A stretch of DNA of 64,000 nucleotides from Niallia circulans (GTDB lineage: Bacteria > Bacillota > Bacilli > Bacillales > Cytobacillaceae): contig NZ_RIBP01000001.1 in the NCBI RefSeq assembly GCF_007273535.1, positions 1,364,001 to 1,428,000 of the forward strand. Direction: 5' to 3'. The first letter of the stretch is position 1; each line of letters opens with the position of its first letter. Made by a program: the position numbers and the translations under genes. The notes under the pieces were generated by a model, which was not told the DNA's origin, made no database searches, and worked only from the letters and a program-made list of their open reading frames with translations. This document shows positions 26,284 to 35,482 of this stretch, in pieces.

Positions 26284-26306
26284 GGACTTTTTATAAAAGA
26301 AAGTCC
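26284..26306 (-). terminator. Terminator of the two-component operon
   Basis: GGACTTT pairs with AAAGTCC. On the minus strand seven T residues follow, just after the kinase stop. Confidence 0.78.
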
Positions 26307-26317
26307 AATTCCTAGCT

Positions 26318-27754
26318 TTACTCATGCCCTTTTTGCATAGGGATTCTGATTGTAAATATGCTGCCTTTTCCTAATTCACTTGATACACGAATGGTTCCTT
26401 TATAGCTGTCGACAATCCATTTGGCAATGGATAATCCGAGGCCATGGCCGCCAATTTGTCTTGTTCGTGATTTATCTGTGCGATAAAAACGGTCAAAGAT
26501 GCGTTGCTGGTCTTTCGCTTCGATTCCGATGCCTGTATCTCTAACTTCCACAATAAGCTCCTTTTCACCGGCTATAAGTGCAAGCAGTACCTCTCCGCCG
26601 TTCGGTGTGTACTTAATCGCATTTTCAACCAAAATGTACAAAAGCTGTGTGAATCTTTGAGAATCTCCACGAACAATCAAGACTTCTGGTGCATGAAAAT
26701 TCAGTTTAATCTGTTTTGAATTGGCTAGTGTCTTTAATGAATCAATTGTTTTACCTGCTATCGGACAAAAATCAAAGGTTTCATTTACGAGTTCAATCTT
26801 TTCCAAGTCAGACCGCGCTATTGTTAATAAATCTCCCACTAAACCTGCCATTCTCTTCACTTCATTTTTCATATTAACGAGAAGCTTATGGGAATAGTCT
26901 TCTTCCTTGAATTCCGCGGTCATTTCCATTGCATTGATGGAGGACAGCATAACACTTAAGGGTGTTCGCAGTTCATGGGATGCATCTGCGACGAATTCCT
27001 TTTGTCTTACAAAAGTCTTTGAAATAGGTATCATTGCTTTTTTGGACATATAGTAGCTAATATAAATAGCGACTCCCATAAACAGAATAGCTATTCCAAA
27101 TAAAATAAATGGCAGCATCTTAAAGAGCTGGTATGCAAAGGAGATTTCCTTTCCGATATATAACATGCCAATTTCTTCACCGTGCTGATAGATAGGCTGT
27201 GCGGCAACAAGTAATCTGACAGTTTCTTTAGTTTGAGATGAGTGAAATTCCTCTCCCCTGTCTCTGCTTTTAAACCGTCTTTCTGTTGTTATATTAGCTA
27301 CCTTTATTGATTCAGTACGGATTTCATTTCCAGCCGGATCCCAGCCGGCAAGCTTGTTTAGTATGGCAGACCGAGAGTCAGAAATAGTTTCATCCCCCAG
27401 AACAAGTGAACCAGATGTATTAACAACATAAAAGAAAAATTGGTCAACATCCTTCTCAAGGGATTTCTGGTACTGAAATTCAACAAGGCTTGATTGGTTT
27501 GTCTGGCTCAAATATGTCTCAATGTTTGCTGCTTCCTGCACAGCACTCGCTTTCAGCTCACGCTCTTGCTCCTTAAAAATAGTAAAATATAATAACAAAT
27601 ACACAACAACAATAAAAAGGAGCAAAAACAGCATAAGCAAGCCGCTGTAAAGCACCGTCAACCGATATTGAGTACTTTTGAAGACGTCTTGATTTTTCCG
27701 GTCATTCCATATAGAGAAAAGTGATAGCATTTTAGCTTTCAAATTTATAACCAA
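26318..27754 (-). CDS. Sensor histidine kinase
   Basis: A 478-residue membrane kinase. TM1 is at about residues 33-55, an extracytoplasmic sensor domain spans about 56-205, and TM2 is at about 206-228. The DHp phosphoacceptor block is [19 protein letters not shown]. Catalytic domain: N-box [14 protein letters not shown]1 [13 protein letters not shown]-box [12 protein letters not shown]2 [12 protein letters not shown]. The region between TM2 and DHp is short, so no full HAMP domain is obvious. Its start overlaps the response-regulator gene by 23 bases. The adjacent PspA operon suggests an envelope-stress role. Confidence 0.92.
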   Translation of the reverse strand: MVINLKAKMLSLFSIWNDRKNQDVFKSTQYRLTVLYSGLLMLFLLLFIVVVYLLLYFTIFKEQERELKASAVQEAANIETYLSQTNQSSLVEFQYQKSLEKDVDQFFFYVVNTSGSLVLGDETISDSRSAILNKLAGWDPAGNEIRTESIKVANITTERRFKSRDRGEEFHSSQTKETVRLLVAAQPIYQHGEEIGMLYIGKEISFAYQLFKMLPFILFGIAILFMGVAIYISYYMSKKAMIPISKTFVRQKEFVADASHELRTPLSVMLSSINAMEMTAEFKEEDYSHKLLVNMKNEVKRMAGLVGDLLTIARSDLEKIELVNETFDFCPIAGKTIDSLKTLANSKQIKLNFHAPEVLIVRGDSQRFTQLLYILVENAIKYTPNGGEVLLALIAGEKELIVEVRDTGIGIEAKDQQRIFDRFYRTDKSRTRQIGGHGLGLSIAKWIVDSYKGTIRVSSELGKGSIFTIRIPMQKGHE

Positions 27755-28406
27755 CCCCTCTAATGCTATGAAGAAGCCCCTGCTGACCGATCATATCAAG
27801 TTTTTTGCGGAGAAGCTTAATTGTTGCATCGATTATTTTCATCGATACATCAGCATCCAGGCCCCAAATTCGATCGAGAATTACTTCCCTTGGCAAAACT
27901 TGCCCGCGGTTTTGCACAAGCAAGTCAAGCATCTGAAACTCGCGCGGACTTAGCTGGATTTCTTCTGCTCCATTACTGATCGTCTGGCTGAGTCTATTTA
28001 AGTGCATTTCATGAATGGACAGCTGTTCTTCGAGGATTGGTGCATAATTGCGACGGGACAAAGCTCGTAAACGGGCAAGCAGCTCGTCAATTTCAAAGGG
28101 CTTTACAAGATAATCATCTGCTCCCGCATCTAATCCGATGATTCGGTCAACAACTGCATCCTTGGCTGTAAGCATAAGAATTGCTCCTAAGTAGCCGCTG
28201 CTTCTCAGACGTCTGCAAACGGTCACACCGTCCTCATTAGGCATCATCCAATCCAATATCAATATATCATAGTGAGAGGCTTTCGCGTAATCGTATGCGT
28301 CCTCTCCATCCATGACCCAATCAATATTATAGCTGCCCTTCTTTTTCAGCATATATTCCACTAACTCACCAAGCTGCAAATCATCTTCTGCTAAGAGTAT
28401 GTTCAT
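27732..28406 (-). CDS. OmpR/PhoB-family response regulator
   Basis: A 224-residue regulator. The receiver domain carries acidic residues ILLAEDDL, the phosphoacceptor Asp in HYDILILDWMMPNEDG, and Lys in DDYLVKPF. The C-terminal winged helix is of the OmpR type (IQLSPREFQMLDLLVQNRGQ, then IKLLRKKLDMIG and RGVGYKFES). First gene of the operon with the kinase. Direct repeats 11 bases apart (TGGTGAAA at 30422 and 30433) before the PspA operon are candidate targets. Confidence 0.93.
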   Translation of the reverse strand: MNILLAEDDLQLGELVEYMLKKKGSYNIDWVMDGEDAYDYAKASHYDILILDWMMPNEDGVTVCRRLRSSGYLGAILMLTAKDAVVDRIIGLDAGADDYLVKPFEIDELLARLRALSRRNYAPILEEQLSIHEMHLNRLSQTISNGAEEIQLSPREFQMLDLLVQNRGQVLPREVILDRIWGLDADVSMKIIDATIKLLRKKLDMIGQQGLLHSIRGVGYKFES

Positions 28407-28503
28407 GTAAAGCTCCTCCTTTTCTTTTCCGTTTCTATTTAGGTCGTCCCTGTATCTCCAACTACTTAACTACTGTTTGCATATTACCAGTCCTTTCTTA
28501 ACA

Positions 28504-29196
28504 TTAACTTAAGAAAGATGTGACGATATAATATCCTGCATACAGGGATTGGCTAAGCAGTACTAAACCAAACATCATTGCCGGAATCCACTGAAATCTT
28601 CCGAAAAATCCTTTCCCTCTGTTCACCTTTCTATTGGAAACACTACTCTTCATTTCACTTAATGAGCGAAGTACAGACTGAATGAGAATGACAGAGCTGA
28701 GGAAAATCGCAACATGCATAATAATGATGCCATCGCCATAATAAAGGGGTGCGGCAAGAATGGTGAGTGAGGCTATTGCCCAGAAGAACCCAATAAACGT
28801 TCGAATCCAGAACAGCAAGGATAAAGCAAGCAGACCAAATAACACGAATAGAATTAGTTCGTACTGTTGTCTCGAAACGAAGTAAAATAACCCGATTGCT
28901 GCTACTAAAGCTCCTGTATGGCCAACATATCTGGAGAAGGCTTCCTTAAATGTGCTCCCTTCTGCCTCAGCCTCGAGCATTTTCTTATTCCGTATCGCAC
29001 GTATTTTCCTGCCTGCCGCTAAATCACCAAAAATGTTTAACAGCAATGTATTCCATATGGAAAAACAAGCCTTCACGAATGGAAAGATAGAGACCACTAG
29101 TGCTAATGCTAGATAAACAAAAATCGGCAGTGCTCTATCATCATTTAGAATTGCACTAGGATCTGTGTGAAGCAGATTTTGGATTGTCTCTTTCAT
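28504..29196 (-). CDS. Hypothetical multi-span membrane protein near the PspA operon
   Basis: A 230-residue protein with about five or six hydrophobic segments and a cytoplasmic loop rich in Arg and Lys (RKIRAIRNKKMLEAEAEG). No family is recognised. It lies between the PspA gene (81-base gap with a terminator) and the response regulator, all on the same strand, so it could belong to either module. An inverted repeat CTTTCTTAA/TTAAGAAAG overlaps its stop codon. Confidence 0.7.
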   Translation of the reverse strand: MKETIQNLLHTDPSAILNDDRALPIFVYLALALVVSIFPFVKACFSIWNTLLLNIFGDLAAGRKIRAIRNKKMLEAEAEGSTFKEAFSRYVGHTGALVAAIGLFYFVSRQQYELILFVLFGLLALSLLFWIRTFIGFFWAIASLTILAAPLYYGDGIIIMHVAIFLSSVILIQSVLRSLSEMKSSVSNRKVNRGKGFFGRFQWIPAMMFGLVLLSQSLYAGYYIVTSFLS

Positions 29197-29227
29197 TTTT
29201 TATACTCCTTCTCTTTATATTAGAAAA

Positions 29228-29256
29228 GAAGCACCTCTTATATATCCTGGTGCTTC
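29228..29256 (-). terminator. Terminator after the pspA-like gene
   Basis: GAAGCACC pairs with GGTGCTTC. On the minus strand TTTTCT follows. It may only partly block readthrough into the next gene. Confidence 0.65.
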
Positions 29257-29276
29257 TCACGCTTATCAACCAATCA

Positions 29277-29945
29277 TTAAAGGTTTTCTTTTTCTGCCTT
29301 TAGCTTTTCTAATTCTGTTGTGATTTCAGCATCACTCACATAGGAAAAGCTTGTCTTGGCATAGCCGCTGTGATGGTTAGCTGTATAGCTGCCAGCCTGA
29401 ACTTCTGCTTCCACATAGAGGATTTTCTCCTCCTGCTTTGCAAAACCTCTTAAAATGTTATCGGCATTGAATTCCATTGATACCTTTTGGATTTGCTTGA
29501 TTGATTTTGCTACATTGACACGAGAAGCAAGCAAAATCTTTTTATGCTGAAGCTCATTATATGTTACCTGAAGCTCATTGAACCTATCTTTCAGGACATT
29601 TGTTTGTCCATTAAGGGTAAGCTGCTGCTGTTCGTACAGATGCAACTGTTGCTCAAGGTTTATTTTTTCCTGAATTGCTAATTTAGCAATACCTTCGTCC
29701 CCTTTTTCAAGGGCAAGCTTTGCTTGATTCGTTCTTTTTCCGATAAGCTCCTTTGTTTGTGCAATAAGTGCTGCTTGTTTGTTTCCCACAAAAATCTGTC
29801 TCGATAAAGCTGCCTGCGCCTGGCTCAGGCCCTGTTCCATTTCTCTGGTGTACTCATTCAGCATGGCGATTGGATCTTCTATACTGTCCAATAAACTGTT
29901 GATATCTGCCTTTGCGATTGTTTTTATCCTTTTAAAAATGCCCAT
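29277..29945 (-). CDS. PspA/IM30 family envelope-stress protein
   Basis: A 222-residue, almost entirely helical, coiled-coil protein. It starts with the amphipathic helix MGIFKRIKTIAKADINSLLD and follows the PspA/Vipp1/LiaH pattern throughout (DPIAMLNEYTREMEQGLSQA). Such proteins polymerise on stressed membranes and preserve integrity. It is the second gene after a small membrane protein (stop and start adjacent), as in other PspA operons, and near a two-component system. Confidence 0.92.
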   Translation of the reverse strand: MGIFKRIKTIAKADINSLLDSIEDPIAMLNEYTREMEQGLSQAQAALSRQIFVGNKQAALIAQTKELIGKRTNQAKLALEKGDEGIAKLAIQEKINLEQQLHLYEQQQLTLNGQTNVLKDRFNELQVTYNELQHKKILLASRVNVAKSIKQIQKVSMEFNADNILRGFAKQEEKILYVEAEVQAGSYTANHHSGYAKTSFSYVSDAEITTELEKLKAEKENL

Positions 29946-30374
29946 TTAAATTCTCTCCTTTTGCTCTGCTGTATTCTTTTCCCATTCATCTAATATCGTT
30001 GCATTGCTATAGTTAACAGTTGGCTTTGGGGTATTCATAATGGAAGTGTCGATAAACTGCTGCATCGATGAAGCTTGCGATTTCTTCCTGAAGAGTTTGA
30101 CTGCAAGAACAATCACCGTAACCAGGAAGAGAATAAAGAATAGTGTCCAAATCCATGAAAATGATGGTTCATTATGATAGCTGACCAATACTCTTTCATG
30201 GACCACTACATCCTGGTGATGCAGCACGGCTTCCCCTGGACCTCCTCGGTCGTGAAAGCCTGCAGCCATTGCAGTTGAAGCACCTCCAATCTGATTAAAG
30301 ATAAAGCTAATCGCAAGCGTCATAGAAGCAACCATTGCTCCCCAGAAAATACCTTTTTTCAATCTAGCATTCAC
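29946..30374 (-). CDS. Membrane protein of the PspA operon with His-rich outer loop
   Basis: A 142-residue protein with two membrane helices (about residues 7-27 and 73-95). Between them lies a roughly 45-residue loop rich in His (HDRGGPGEAVLHHQDVVVHE). The C-terminal cytoplasmic tail is polar. The start is taken as GTG at 30374, because the in-frame ATG at 30401 would translate the ribosome site AAGGAGGAAGGAG itself. It directly precedes the PspA gene and is the probable membrane anchor or sensor partner. The family is not recognised. Confidence 0.7.
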   Translation of the reverse strand: MNARLKKGIFWGAMVASMTLAISFIFNQIGGASTAMAAGFHDRGGPGEAVLHHQDVVVHERVLVSYHNEPSFSWIWTLFFILFLVTVIVLAVKLFRKKSQASSMQQFIDTSIMNTPKPTVNYSNATILDEWEKNTAEQKERI

Positions 30375-30421
30375 TGTTCTCCTTCCTCCTTTTCTTTTCA
30401 TATTTGTAGTTTAGTAGCCTT

Positions 30422-30440
30422 TGGTGAAAAGATGGTGAAA
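30422..30440. promoter_or_regulatory. Candidate response-regulator site before the PspA operon
   Basis: TGGTGAAA occurs at 30422-30429 and 30433-30440, exactly 11 bases apart, the tandem spacing preferred by OmpR-type regulators. An inverted AGTGAAAT follows nearby. It is 48-66 bases before the operon start. Confidence 0.5.
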
Positions 30441-30478
30441 GCAAACTACTATTTCACTCTATTAAAAAAATAAAAAAA

Positions 30479-30501
30479 GACAGCACAATCTTTGTGCTGT
30501 C
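30479..30501 (-). terminator. Terminator of the ABC exporter operon
   Basis: GACAGCAC pairs with GTGCTGTC. On the minus strand a long T run follows. Confidence 0.85.
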
Positions 30502-30509
30502 CCAAACGA

Positions 30510-32339
30510 TTAAATCACCCTTTTAAACTGACTAGTATACAGACCATAATAGAAGCCCTTTTGTTCAATCAATTCATCATGGCTGCCACGCTCGATAATG
30601 TCCCCGCCATTAAGCACAAGTATCGTGTCTGCCTCTCTGATTGTACTTAGCCTGTGGGCAATAACAAAGCTTGTTCTTCCTTTCATCAGCTGCCCCATAG
30701 CTGCCTGTATTTGCATTTCCGTTCTTGTATCAATACTGCTTGTTGCTTCATCCAGTATTAACACAGAAGGATCAGCAAGTATTGCTCGGGCAATTGTCAG
30801 TAGTTGCCGTTGTCCTTGGCTTAGGTTTCCTCCCTCAGCAGTCAAAACAGTATCATAGCCTTTCGGCAGCTTCCGAATGAAGCTGTCAGCATTAGCAAGC
30901 TGTGCTACGTATTCTACTTCTTCGTCTGTCGCATCCAAACGACCGTAACGGATATTCTCCCTGATAGTATCTGAGAACACATAAGCATCCTGTAGAACAA
31001 TCCCAAGCCTCTGGCGGAGACTATCCTTACTGATAGATTGTAATTCGGTACCGTCAATGGTAATTCTTCCGCTGCTTATCTCGTAAAATCTCGTTAACAG
31101 ATTAACAATCGTTGTTTTCCCAGCACCTGTCGGCCCAACAAGTGCAATCGTCTCACCAGGCTTAGCTGTTAACGTGATATTCTTTAAAATAGAATGACCT
31201 TTCTGATAACCAAATGAAACATTCTCAAAAATCACTTCGCCTTTTATTTCCCGCATATTATAAACTGCTTGCTTTTCATCATACTCTGATTCCTTATCCA
31301 TTATTTCAAACACACGCTCTGCTCCAGCCACCGCAGATTGAAGCATATTAAATTGATTGGCTACTTGGTTGATTGGATCATTAAATTGTCTTGAGTATGA
31401 TAAGAAGCTAACGACTACACCTATTGTGACCATATCCTCAAGAGCCATCCAGCCACCTGCTGCTGCAATAATTGCAAAGCTTGCATTCTTCATGACATTC
31501 ATAACAGGACCAATAAATCCTGAGTAAATTTGTGCCCGAATAGACGCTTCCCGCAACTTTACATTAATATCCTGAAATTCCGCCTTAACCTTTTCCTCAC
31601 GGTGGAAAACCTTCACTGCCTTCTGGCCGGAAATCGTTTCTTCAATATAACCATTCAGCTCGCCAAGGTGCTGTTGCTGGCTTGTAAAGTATTTTCTCGT
31701 AAACTTCGCAATTTTCGATGTCAGGAACATAACAAATGGGATTGTCACAAAGCTCAACAATGTTAGCCATATATTCAGACTTAGCATAAAGCATAATGCT
31801 CCGACAAGTGTGATTATGCTTGAAATAAGCGTTGTAAAGCTCTGGTTTAATGTGTTGGAGACATTCTCCATATCATTTGTAGTTCTGCTCATTAATTCTC
31901 CATGTGACTGTCTGTCAAAAAAACTCAAGGGGAGCATCTGAAGCCTAGCGAATAAGTCCTTTCGCATCCCTTGCACAGTATGTTGAGAAACGGCTGCCAT
32001 GAAAAAGGATTGAAGCCATGTTGTAATAGAACTGCATACATAAACTCCAAGCAAGGCTGCACAAAACAAGATAAGTCCATTCGCGTTGCGAGTAATTATA
32101 TATTTGTCGATGGAAACACCAATTAAGTAAGGACCTAAAAGATTTAAAATGGCTGTTGCCATTGTCAGGAATACGACAAGGACTAACCCTTTACGCTGCT
32201 TACCCATATAACGCCATATACGCAGGCATGTTTCCTTTGTGTTATTTGCTCGCTGTACAGGCATGTTGCCGCGGAAATGCTTTGGTCCTCCTCCTAATCC
32301 CATCTGTTGTGGAGGAATGTTGGTTTTTCTTTCACTCAT
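30510..32339 (-). CDS. ABC exporter half-transporter (YfiC-like)
   Basis: A 609-residue fused membrane/ATPase protein. Six helices lie in residues about 45-330. The ATPase has Walker A LVGPTGAGKTTIVNLL, Q-loop IVLQDAYVFSD, signature NLSQGQRQLLTIARAI, Walker B SVLILDEATSSID and switch His AHRLSTI, all intact. It pairs with the preceding half-transporter, whose gene overlaps it by 8 bases, to make a heterodimeric multidrug-type exporter of the YfiBC/LmrCD kind. Confidence 0.92.
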   Translation of the reverse strand: MSERKTNIPPQQMGLGGGPKHFRGNMPVQRANNTKETCLRIWRYMGKQRKGLVLVVFLTMATAILNLLGPYLIGVSIDKYIITRNANGLILFCAALLGVYVCSSITTWLQSFFMAAVSQHTVQGMRKDLFARLQMLPLSFFDRQSHGELMSRTTNDMENVSNTLNQSFTTLISSIITLVGALCFMLSLNIWLTLLSFVTIPFVMFLTSKIAKFTRKYFTSQQQHLGELNGYIEETISGQKAVKVFHREEKVKAEFQDINVKLREASIRAQIYSGFIGPVMNVMKNASFAIIAAAGGWMALEDMVTIGVVVSFLSYSRQFNDPINQVANQFNMLQSAVAGAERVFEIMDKESEYDEKQAVYNMREIKGEVIFENVSFGYQKGHSILKNITLTAKPGETIALVGPTGAGKTTIVNLLTRFYEISSGRITIDGTELQSISKDSLRQRLGIVLQDAYVFSDTIRENIRYGRLDATDEEVEYVAQLANADSFIRKLPKGYDTVLTAEGGNLSQGQRQLLTIARAILADPSVLILDEATSSIDTRTEMQIQAAMGQLMKGRTSFVIAHRLSTIREADTILVLNGGDIIERGSHDELIEQKGFYYGLYTSQFKRVI

Positions 32340-34059
32340 AGACTACATCCTCCTTTCCAAGCTGGGAACGGTATATTTCCTGATATACTTCACTATCCTT
32401 CATTAACTGTTCGTGTGTGCCCTCAGCACAAATCCTGCCATCCTCAAGCACCATAATTTTGTCTGCTTCCAGCACAGAAGATATACGCTGAGCGATGATA
32501 AATGCAGTGCTTTTCTCCAGCAATTCTCCAAGCGCCTTTTGAATGCGGGACTCGGTTCCTAAGTCTACCGCGCTTGTGCTGTCATCCAATATTAAGATGC
32601 TTGGCCGCACTAATAGTGCTCTTGCAATGGAAATACGCTGTTTTTGACCACCAGACAAGTTTATTCCCCGTTGACCAAGCATCGTATCATATCCATCTGG
32701 CATACTCATGATAAATTCATGAGCACAAGCCGCTTTCGCTGCTAATTCTACCTCTTCCTGTGCAGCATCATGTTTTCCATAAGTGATATTATCACGGATT
32801 GTTCCACTGAATAAGATGGACTGCTGTAAAACCACACCAATAGATGTGCGTAGATGCTCTAAAAATATGTCACGGACATCAACCCCATCAATGGAAACAC
32901 TACCAGCAGTTACATCATATAGTCTCGGAATTAACTGCACGAGTGACGATTTTCCAGAACCTGTTGCTCCTAATATCGCAACCGTTTGCCCTGGTTTAGC
33001 TCGAAAACTGATGTCCTTAAGTACATCCGCTTGTCCATCATAGCTGAAAGAGACACGATCAAACACAACTTCCCCACTTGTAACCGCCTGATGATCTGCT
33101 TGCAGATTGTCAATAAGAGTAGAGTCTGTAGTAAGGACTTCCTGTATCCGGTCTGCCGATACTTTAGAACGAGAAATAGTAATCATCATCATACCTATCA
33201 TCATTACAGCAAACAATACTTGTGTCACATAGTTGATAAATGCAATCAAATCGCCAACTGGCAAGGCACCGTTCCATGTCTCGTGTGCTCCAAACCACAA
33301 AATACCTACTAAGCTGAAGTTAAGAATAAGCATTAAAACAGGCATATTTAACGAAACAATACGAGCTGCCTTAATCGCATATTTTGTGTAATCACCATTC
33401 GCATTCCCAAACCGGTCATTTTCAAAATCTGTCCGCACAAACGCCTTGACTACTCGTATCCCCATTAAATTTTCCTGAAGAACTGTATTCACCTTATCAA
33501 GCTTTTGCTGGACAACTGTATATGTAGGAAATGCGTGACGAATAAGGAAATAGAGGACAATAAACAATATTGGAATCGTTACTGCGAAAATGATTGCCAG
33601 TTTAAAACTGATTGTAAAAGCCATGATGACACTTCCAATTGTCAAAAGTGGCGAACGAATGCTGCGAAGTACCGTCATAATAAACATTTGCAGCTGGACT
33701 ATATCCGCAGTCAGTCGAGTAATTAAACTTCCGCCCTTAAATTGATCCAAATTTTGAAAAGAGAAGGTTTGAACTTTGTCAAACACACTCTGTCGCAAAT
33801 CAGTCGCAAAATTTAAGGAAGCAGTACTTGAAAATACCGTACAGCCAGCACCGCCAAGTAAGCCAATAAAGGCTACAAGTATCATTAGCCCTCCTGTTCG
33901 CTTAATCGTCTCCAGATCCCCCGCTATAACTCCTTCATTAACGATTTTCGCCATTAAGATTGGCTGAAGTAAATCCATCGATACCTCAAGCACCATAAAC
34001 ATTGGTGCAAGCAACGTGATTTTCCAATAAGGCTTAAGATAAACCATTAAATTTTTCAT
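32332..34059 (-). CDS. ABC exporter half-transporter (YfiB-like)
   Basis: A 575-residue half-transporter with six helices in the first 320 residues. The ATPase has Walker A ILGATGSGKSSLVQLI, signature NLSGGQKQRISIARAL and Walker B SILILDDSTSAVD. The catalytic Glu after Walker B is Asp here (DDSTS) and the switch His is replaced by Gln (IIAQRISS). That degenerate site is the hallmark of one half of a heterodimeric exporter, complementing the intact site of the downstream partner. It overlaps its partner by 8 bases. Confidence 0.93.
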   Translation of the reverse strand: MKNLMVYLKPYWKITLLAPMFMVLEVSMDLLQPILMAKIVNEGVIAGDLETIKRTGGLMILVAFIGLLGGAGCTVFSSTASLNFATDLRQSVFDKVQTFSFQNLDQFKGGSLITRLTADIVQLQMFIMTVLRSIRSPLLTIGSVIMAFTISFKLAIIFAVTIPILFIVLYFLIRHAFPTYTVVQQKLDKVNTVLQENLMGIRVVKAFVRTDFENDRFGNANGDYTKYAIKAARIVSLNMPVLMLILNFSLVGILWFGAHETWNGALPVGDLIAFINYVTQVLFAVMMIGMMMITISRSKVSADRIQEVLTTDSTLIDNLQADHQAVTSGEVVFDRVSFSYDGQADVLKDISFRAKPGQTVAILGATGSGKSSLVQLIPRLYDVTAGSVSIDGVDVRDIFLEHLRTSIGVVLQQSILFSGTIRDNITYGKHDAAQEEVELAAKAACAHEFIMSMPDGYDTMLGQRGINLSGGQKQRISIARALLVRPSILILDDSTSAVDLGTESRIQKALGELLEKSTAFIIAQRISSVLEADKIMVLEDGRICAEGTHEQLMKDSEVYQEIYRSQLGKEDVVYE

Positions 34060-34092
34060 CTAACTCCCCCCTTACCAAGAAAACGGACTGGA

Positions 34093-34455
34093 TTACTCCA
34101 ATCCTTCCCTATCTTCCAAACCGTGAAATTCAGCCTTCTTTTCGAAAGGTTCCTCTGCTACTATCTCTTCTTGTACATTGGCTGACATTTCATTCTCTTG
34201 AATTTCAAACAACTGGATAAACTCGTTTATCACCATATCAATAGCCTTCAATTCTCCAACTAAGATCGGCTGAATTGTTTGAAATTCAGGTGCCTCCAGC
34301 TGCTGTTTGATTGTGGAACGCTTAAGATTCATCATCTCAAGAAAAGCAATTGCCCTGCCACGACGAAATGTTTTTGCACCTTTATGCCCTCTGTCCTTCC
34401 GCTTATGATGGTCCCCCCTGTGATGCTTTTCTTTTCTGAAGTCCTCATGCTTCAT
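34093..34455 (-). CDS. Hypothetical basic protein upstream of the ABC exporter
   Basis: A 120-residue soluble protein. The first 30 residues are extremely His/Lys/Arg-rich (EKHHRGDHHKRKDRGHKGAK). A helical, conserved-looking core follows (FRRGRAIAFLEMMNLKRSTI, then ILVGELKAIDMVINEFIQLF), and the tail is acidic. No helix-turn-helix is obvious. It leads the exporter operon (33-base gap) behind two palindromes, so a regulatory role is likely. Start M3 (34455) is preferred, with AGAGGG at the correct distance. Confidence 0.7.
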   Translation of the reverse strand: MKHEDFRKEKHHRGDHHKRKDRGHKGAKTFRRGRAIAFLEMMNLKRSTIKQQLEAPEFQTIQPILVGELKAIDMVINEFIQLFEIQENEMSANVQEEIVAEEPFEKKAEFHGLEDREGLE

Positions 34456-34471
34456 TTTCATCCCTCTTATC

Positions 34472-34526
34472 TGTATACATTTGTATACGTTTTTTTATAA
34501 ATATAATGTATACGTTTGTATACATT
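34472..34526. promoter_or_regulatory. Twin palindromic operators of the exporter operon
   Basis: GTATAC-N4-GTATAC occurs twice: 34473-34488 and 34508-34523. The second is extended to the palindrome AATGTATAC-N4-GTATACATT (34505-34526). The copies start 35 bases apart and enclose an AT-rich stretch, 17-70 bases before the operon start. This is a classic repressor-operator layout. Confidence 0.75.
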
Positions 34527-34529
34527 ATG

Positions 34530-34869
34530 TCAATAACCAACTGATGAGGAACTAATTTATGTTACACCGAGATTTCTCAAGAATAAAACAGTTACAAATA
34601 GGTCTTTGTAACCGCTATTTTGACATTATGAGATTTAAAAGTACTGATACCTCTTAAACCGAAAACTTTTGATATATTTACCTATTATTTATTACGGTTA
34701 TCTATGTAATTTTGAGGATAATTATATTTGATACTATTATTTTTCGTTCAAATAATAGTTCTTTTGAAAGAATAAATCCAATTATTTTTTCGTTAATAAG
34801 AACCATTGTCCAATATTTGGATGATAGTATAATTGAATTTATAATATTCTAACAACGGAGTTGATTTAC
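34530..34869. other. Gene-free AT-rich stretch
   Basis: Very AT-rich. No frame with a ribosome site, hairpin or repeat of note is visible apart from the operators at its left edge. Confidence 0.45.
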
Positions 34870-34968
34870 TTGTATTTAGGTAAATTATTATGCATGTTAA
34901 AACGAAAACATAAATTCCATTATTTCCGGCATACTTGTATTCGATGCGGTAAATTAAATAACTTGTAG
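34870..34968 (+). CDS. Possible small CxxC protein (32 aa)
   Basis: A TTG-initiated frame with ACGGAG nine bases upstream, encoding LGKLLCMLKRKHKF followed by HYFRHTCIRCGKLNNL. The single CIRCGK pair preceded by an aromatic/His cluster resembles small zinc-binding peptides common in Bacillus. A very strong terminator lies 48 bases after the stop. The start codon is uncertain. Confidence 0.4.
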   Translation: MYLGKLLCMLKRKHKFHYFRHTCIRCGKLNNL

Positions 34969-35015
34969 TCTCCCTGCAAAACTTGATGATAATAACCTAA
35001 ATTAATCCATATATT

Positions 35016-35053
35016 AAGTGATCCCCTAGAATTTATATTCTAGGGGATCACTT
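35016..35053 (+). terminator. Very strong hairpin terminator
   Basis: AAGTGATCCCCTAGAAT pairs perfectly over 17 bases with ATTCTAGGGGATCACTT around a TTAT loop, followed by TTGATTTTATTCTTTTTT. It ends the small CxxC gene and insulates the lasso cluster. Confidence 0.88.
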
Positions 35054-35079
35054 GATTTTATTCTTTTTTAAGTTGGTAG

Positions 35080-35127
35080 TTGCACACTAAAGTAAACAAC
35101 CACATAGTTATTTACCTTAATGTGCAA
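35080..35127 (-). terminator. Probable terminator of the lasso cluster
   Basis: TTGCACACTAAAGTAAA pairs at 15 of 17 positions with TTTACCTTAATGTGCAA. On the minus strand a T-containing stretch follows. It lies 50 bases after the last lasso gene. Confidence 0.6.
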
Positions 35128-35176
35128 GATAGATTCCAAGATTCCAAATAAAAGTCAATTTAATTTGTAGGATTGT

Positions 35177-35482
35177 TTAGGCAATATCTGATACCTTAAC
35201 TAGATCTTCCTTCCATAGGACTTCTAAAAAATTTATTACTTCTTTTTCACATTCTTCTTTTTTTACGTCATATTTTTCAGTTAAATTGACGATAATGCCA
35301 TCAAATGTTATAGGTGTACTAATAAGTTCCCATATTGCTCCACCAGTAGTGCCTAAATTATAGTATTTTCCGTTTGATATGCTTAGCATTACCTTTTCAC
35401 CATTCATATCACTAACTATTTGTCCTTCTGACTGACAGATTGTTCTATTTTCTTCTAATAAGACATTTTTCAATTCACTCAC
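35177..35482 (-). CDS. Lasso peptide biosynthesis PqqD-like protein B1 (RiPP recognition element)
   Basis: A 101-residue PqqD-family protein (SNGKYYNLGTTGGAIWELI, then ITFDGIIVNLTEKYDVKKEE). In lasso pathways B1 is the recognition element that binds the leader peptide motif YxxPxLxxL and hands the precursor to the B2 protease. The precursor here has the matching WKSPELEVLD. Its start overlaps the kinase gene stop by 4 bases. Last gene of the operon. Confidence 0.92.
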   Translation of the reverse strand: MSELKNVLLEENRTICQSEGQIVSDMNGEKVMLSISNGKYYNLGTTGGAIWELISTPITFDGIIVNLTEKYDVKKEECEKEVINFLEVLWKEDLVKVSDIA

